This document shows, one piece after another, positions 30,227-32,298 of a DNA stretch of 32,298 nucleotides. The DNA lies in assembly GCA_015233195.1 (NCBI GenBank), contig JADFYE010000005.1, forward strand, positions 76,122 to 108,419, read 5' to 3'. Made by a program: the position numbers and the translations under genes. Position 1 is the stretch's first letter. The number at the start of each line of letters is the position of its first letter. Origin of the DNA: Candidatus Omnitrophota bacterium (lineage in GTDB: Bacteria; Omnitrophota; Gorgyraeia; Zapsychrales; Zapsychraceae). Below the pieces are notes generated by a model. It made no database searches. It was given only the letters and a program-made list of their open reading frames with translations, and was not told where the DNA came from.

Positions 30227-32298
30227 AATTTTTGAGCGACTTTCTGTTCTTCATAAATTTCTAATACATCGCCTACTTCATATTTATCAAAACCATTAAT
30301 AGTTAAACCACATTCCATATTCTCAGTAACTTCTTTAACATCGTCTTTAAACCGTTTCAAAGAACTCACTGATCCTGAAAACACACATTCGCCATTACGC
30401 ATAACATCAATTTTAGCTTTTCGAGGAGCTTTACCTTTTAAAACATAACACCCAGCAACCACTCCATGCTTTGATAATTTAAATACTTCACGAACTTCTA
30501 TGCGAGCTAAGAAACGTTTAACTACTTTTGCTTCCAACATGCCTTCGAGCGCGCTATGCATATCTTGAACCACGTCATAAATAATACGGTATTCACGGAT
30601 CTCAACGCCTAAGCGGTCTATTTCAGCTTTAGCTCTAGCATCTGTTCCGACATTAAACGCAATAATCACCGCGTTTGAAGCATGAGCAAGCACCACGTCC
30701 GAAGTATTAACCACGCCTACACCAGCATGCACAAAAATAATCCGCACTTGGTCACTAGGCAATTTTAACAATGATTCCCGTACTGCTTCAACTGATCCTT
30801 GAACGTCTCCTTTTAGAATAACATTCAATTCTTTCATTTCCCCGTCTTTAAGATGGGTATACAACGTTTCTAAAGTAACGCGCTGTTGAGCATTCAACCG
30901 TTCTTTTTTAATCTGTTCTTGACGCTGAAACGCGATTTCGCGAGCTTTACGTTCATCCGGTACAACATAAAACTTCTCACCTGCATCAGGAACGCTCGGC
31001 AACCCTAAAACTTCAACTGGCGTTGCTGGACCAGCAAATTTTAACGGCTTATGATAATCATCGAACATGGCTTTCACTTTGCCATAATACGGACCTACCA
31101 CAATGTAATCGGATTCTTTTAAAGTACCATTTTGTACTATCAAAGTAGCTAATGATCCTCGACCTTGACTTAAATGAGCTTCAACTACAATACCGGAAGC
31201 TGATCTATCCGGATTAGCTTTTAGCTCCAACATTTCAGATTCCAATAACATCATTTCTAACAATTTATCAATGCCTTCTCCGGTTTTAGCTGATACTCCG
31301 ACCACAATGGTTTTACCGCCCCATTCTTCCGGCATAAAACCAATTTCAGATAATTGTTTTTTAACCCGATCAGGATCCACTGTAGACTTATCCATTTTAT
31401 TAAGCGCAATCACAATTGGAACATTCGCCGCCTTTGCATGATCTATAGCTTCCAAAGTTTGCGGCATTACCCCTTCATCTGCAGCTATTACAATTATCGC
31501 AATATCTGTAATGTGAGCGCCGCGTGAGCGCATAGAAGTGAACGCTTCATGACCAGGAGTATCCAAAAATGTTACATTACCGCGTTTGGTCATAACTGAA
31601 TACGCCCGCATGTGCTGCGTTATACCGCCATGCTCAGTATCAGTAACTCTACTTTTACGAATAAAATCCAATAAAGAAGTTTTTCCATGGTCAACATGTC
31701 CCATTAAAGTCACAACCGGAGAACGCGGTTTTAATAAAGCTGGATCTTCCGCTTCCTCATGGAACAATATCAACTGTTCTTCATCACTCTTAAGCTCTAC
31801 CAATTTAAAATTAAATTTTTTAATTACTGCTTCTACAACATCTTTATCCAAAGATTGGTTTATATGACAAAATAAACCCATATCCATCAATATTTTTAAA
31901 ATAACGCCTGATTTTTGTTGCGTCTTTGTACTAAGATCTTTAACTGTGATCGGTACTTTTAATTCAATATTAACTAATTCCTTAGAAACCTCTGCGCCTG
32001 CAGGAACTGCCGTAGATTGCACCACTGCTGCAGTCTGATCAATTACTTCAACTGCTGCATGACGACTAGCATCATCGCCAGTACCACCTCTAGGTTTTTT
32101 ATTTTTACGGCTTAATGGCGTTAGAGTTATCAAAGGTTCATCGCCAATAGATATTCGCGGTTTTTTCTGAACTTTTGGCTGTTCTTTAATAACTTCCTTA
32201 ACCACTTCAACTTTTGGCTCAACCTTTTTAGGAACTTCAACTTCTTCGGATTTCTTTTTAATTACCTTTTTACGTGCCGCAGGTTTTTCTTCTGCCAC
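30223..32298 (-). CDS. infB: Translation initiation factor IF-2, N-terminus cut by window edge
   Basis: IF-2 is the GTPase that places initiator tRNA on the ribosome. The visible 691 residues cover a lysine- and proline-rich low-complexity tail, the IF2 N-domain (VPITVKDLSTKTQQKSGVI), the G domain (VTLMGHVDHGKTSLLDF, LDTPGHEAF, ALNKMDK) and the domains II-IV typical of the family (GDVQGSVEAV, ARIEVREVFKLSKHG). A GTG codon sits exactly at the right edge and reads as a start only by chance; the lysine-rich tail appears to continue upstream, so the true start is probably outside. The stop overlaps trpS by four bases. Confidence 0.96.
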   Translation of the reverse strand: MAEEKPAARKKVIKKKSEEVEVPKKVEPKVEVVKEVIKEQPKVQKKPRISIGDEPLITLTPLSRKNKKPRGGTGDDASRHAAVEVIDQTAAVVQSTAVPAGAEVSKELVNIELKVPITVKDLSTKTQQKSGVILKILMDMGLFCHINQSLDKDVVEAVIKKFNFKLVELKSDEEQLILFHEEAEDPALLKPRSPVVTLMGHVDHGKTSLLDFIRKSRVTDTEHGGITQHMRAYSVMTKRGNVTFLDTPGHEAFTSMRSRGAHITDIAIIVIAADEGVMPQTLEAIDHAKAANVPIVIALNKMDKSTVDPDRVKKQLSEIGFMPEEWGGKTIVVGVSAKTGEGIDKLLEMMLLESEMLELKANPDRSASGIVVEAHLSQGRGSLATLIVQNGTLKESDYIVVGPYYGKVKAMFDDYHKPLKFAGPATPVEVLGLPSVPDAGEKFYVVPDERKAREIAFQRQEQIKKERLNAQQRVTLETLYTHLKDGEMKELNVILKGDVQGSVEAVRESLLKLPSDQVRIIFVHAGVGVVNTSDVVLAHASNAVIIAFNVGTDARAKAEIDRLGVEIREYRIIYDVVQDMHSALEGMLEAKVVKRFLARIEVREVFKLSKHGVVAGCYVLKGKAPRKAKIDVMRNGECVFSGSVSSLKRFKDDVKEVTENMECGLTINGFDKYEVGDVLEIYEEQKVAQKL

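Noticed and set aside
32296-32298. GTG at the right edge as the infB start
   Set aside because: It is the first codon of the window and lies inside a lysine-rich tail that seems to continue upstream; no leader can be seen.
1-32298. CRISPR arrays, tRNA or rRNA genes, insertion sequences, prophage
   Set aside because: No direct-repeat array, cloverleaf, transposase or phage gene was recognised on either strand.

Overview
The window is AT-rich and coded entirely on the minus strand: every gene I accept reads right to left. It looks like a chromosomal stretch of a Gram-negative-type uncultured bacterium, most likely Omnitrophota. That placement rests mainly on the 999-residue protein at 10483-13482, whose N-terminal signal sequence and following block, and whose C-terminal GGIDFNP signature, match a protein family I remember from Omnitrophota genomes. 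A FadL-type outer-membrane porin and many signal peptides support a diderm cell. No rRNA, tRNA, CRISPR array, insertion sequence or prophage was seen. No stretch without a gene exceeds about 200 bases.

Layout in the direction of transcription, from the right edge to the left. First comes an information-processing run: infB (5' end outside the window), trpS, scpA, ruvB, then a SpoIID/LytB protein, a beta-CASP metallo-hydrolase and an HtpX-like protease, several coupled by 4-nt ATGA overlaps. A response regulator and an unknown all-helical protein follow, then a GT4 glycosyltransferase with its own promoter, then a FadL-type porin plus an AllA-like cupin. A 60-nt palindrome separates these from an mscS, tpx, queA, tgt, trmD, rplS, rnhB, yraN cluster (tRNA modification, ribosome, RNase HII).

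The middle of the window (4.5-13.5 kb) is the least ordinary part. It holds a signal-peptide-bearing protein with two GGDEF-like folds, one keeping the GGDEF signature and one degenerate. Next is a four-gene operon: an ECF sigma factor, an anti-sigma-like domain fused to a YfbK-type von Willebrand A protein, a DUF4349 membrane protein, and an exported HEAT-repeat protein. The VWA and DUF4349 proteins share an N-terminal membrane module, and the VWA reading frame has an in-frame Shine-Dalgarno plus ATG exactly at the fusion joint, so two products are likely. A plausible ECF-type promoter precedes the sigma gene.

The left end carries a VapBC-like toxin-antitoxin pair with a clear promoter/operator. 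It is followed by a one-carbon pair, FchA and a FolD whose three catalytic residues are all substituted, suggesting that dehydrogenase and cyclohydrolase work is split between the two proteins. Then come a NirB-like flavoprotein homologue that has lost its nucleotide-binding glycines and a TPR protein cut by the window edge. Several GC-rich palindromes are scattered in the window, one of them inside a coding sequence.
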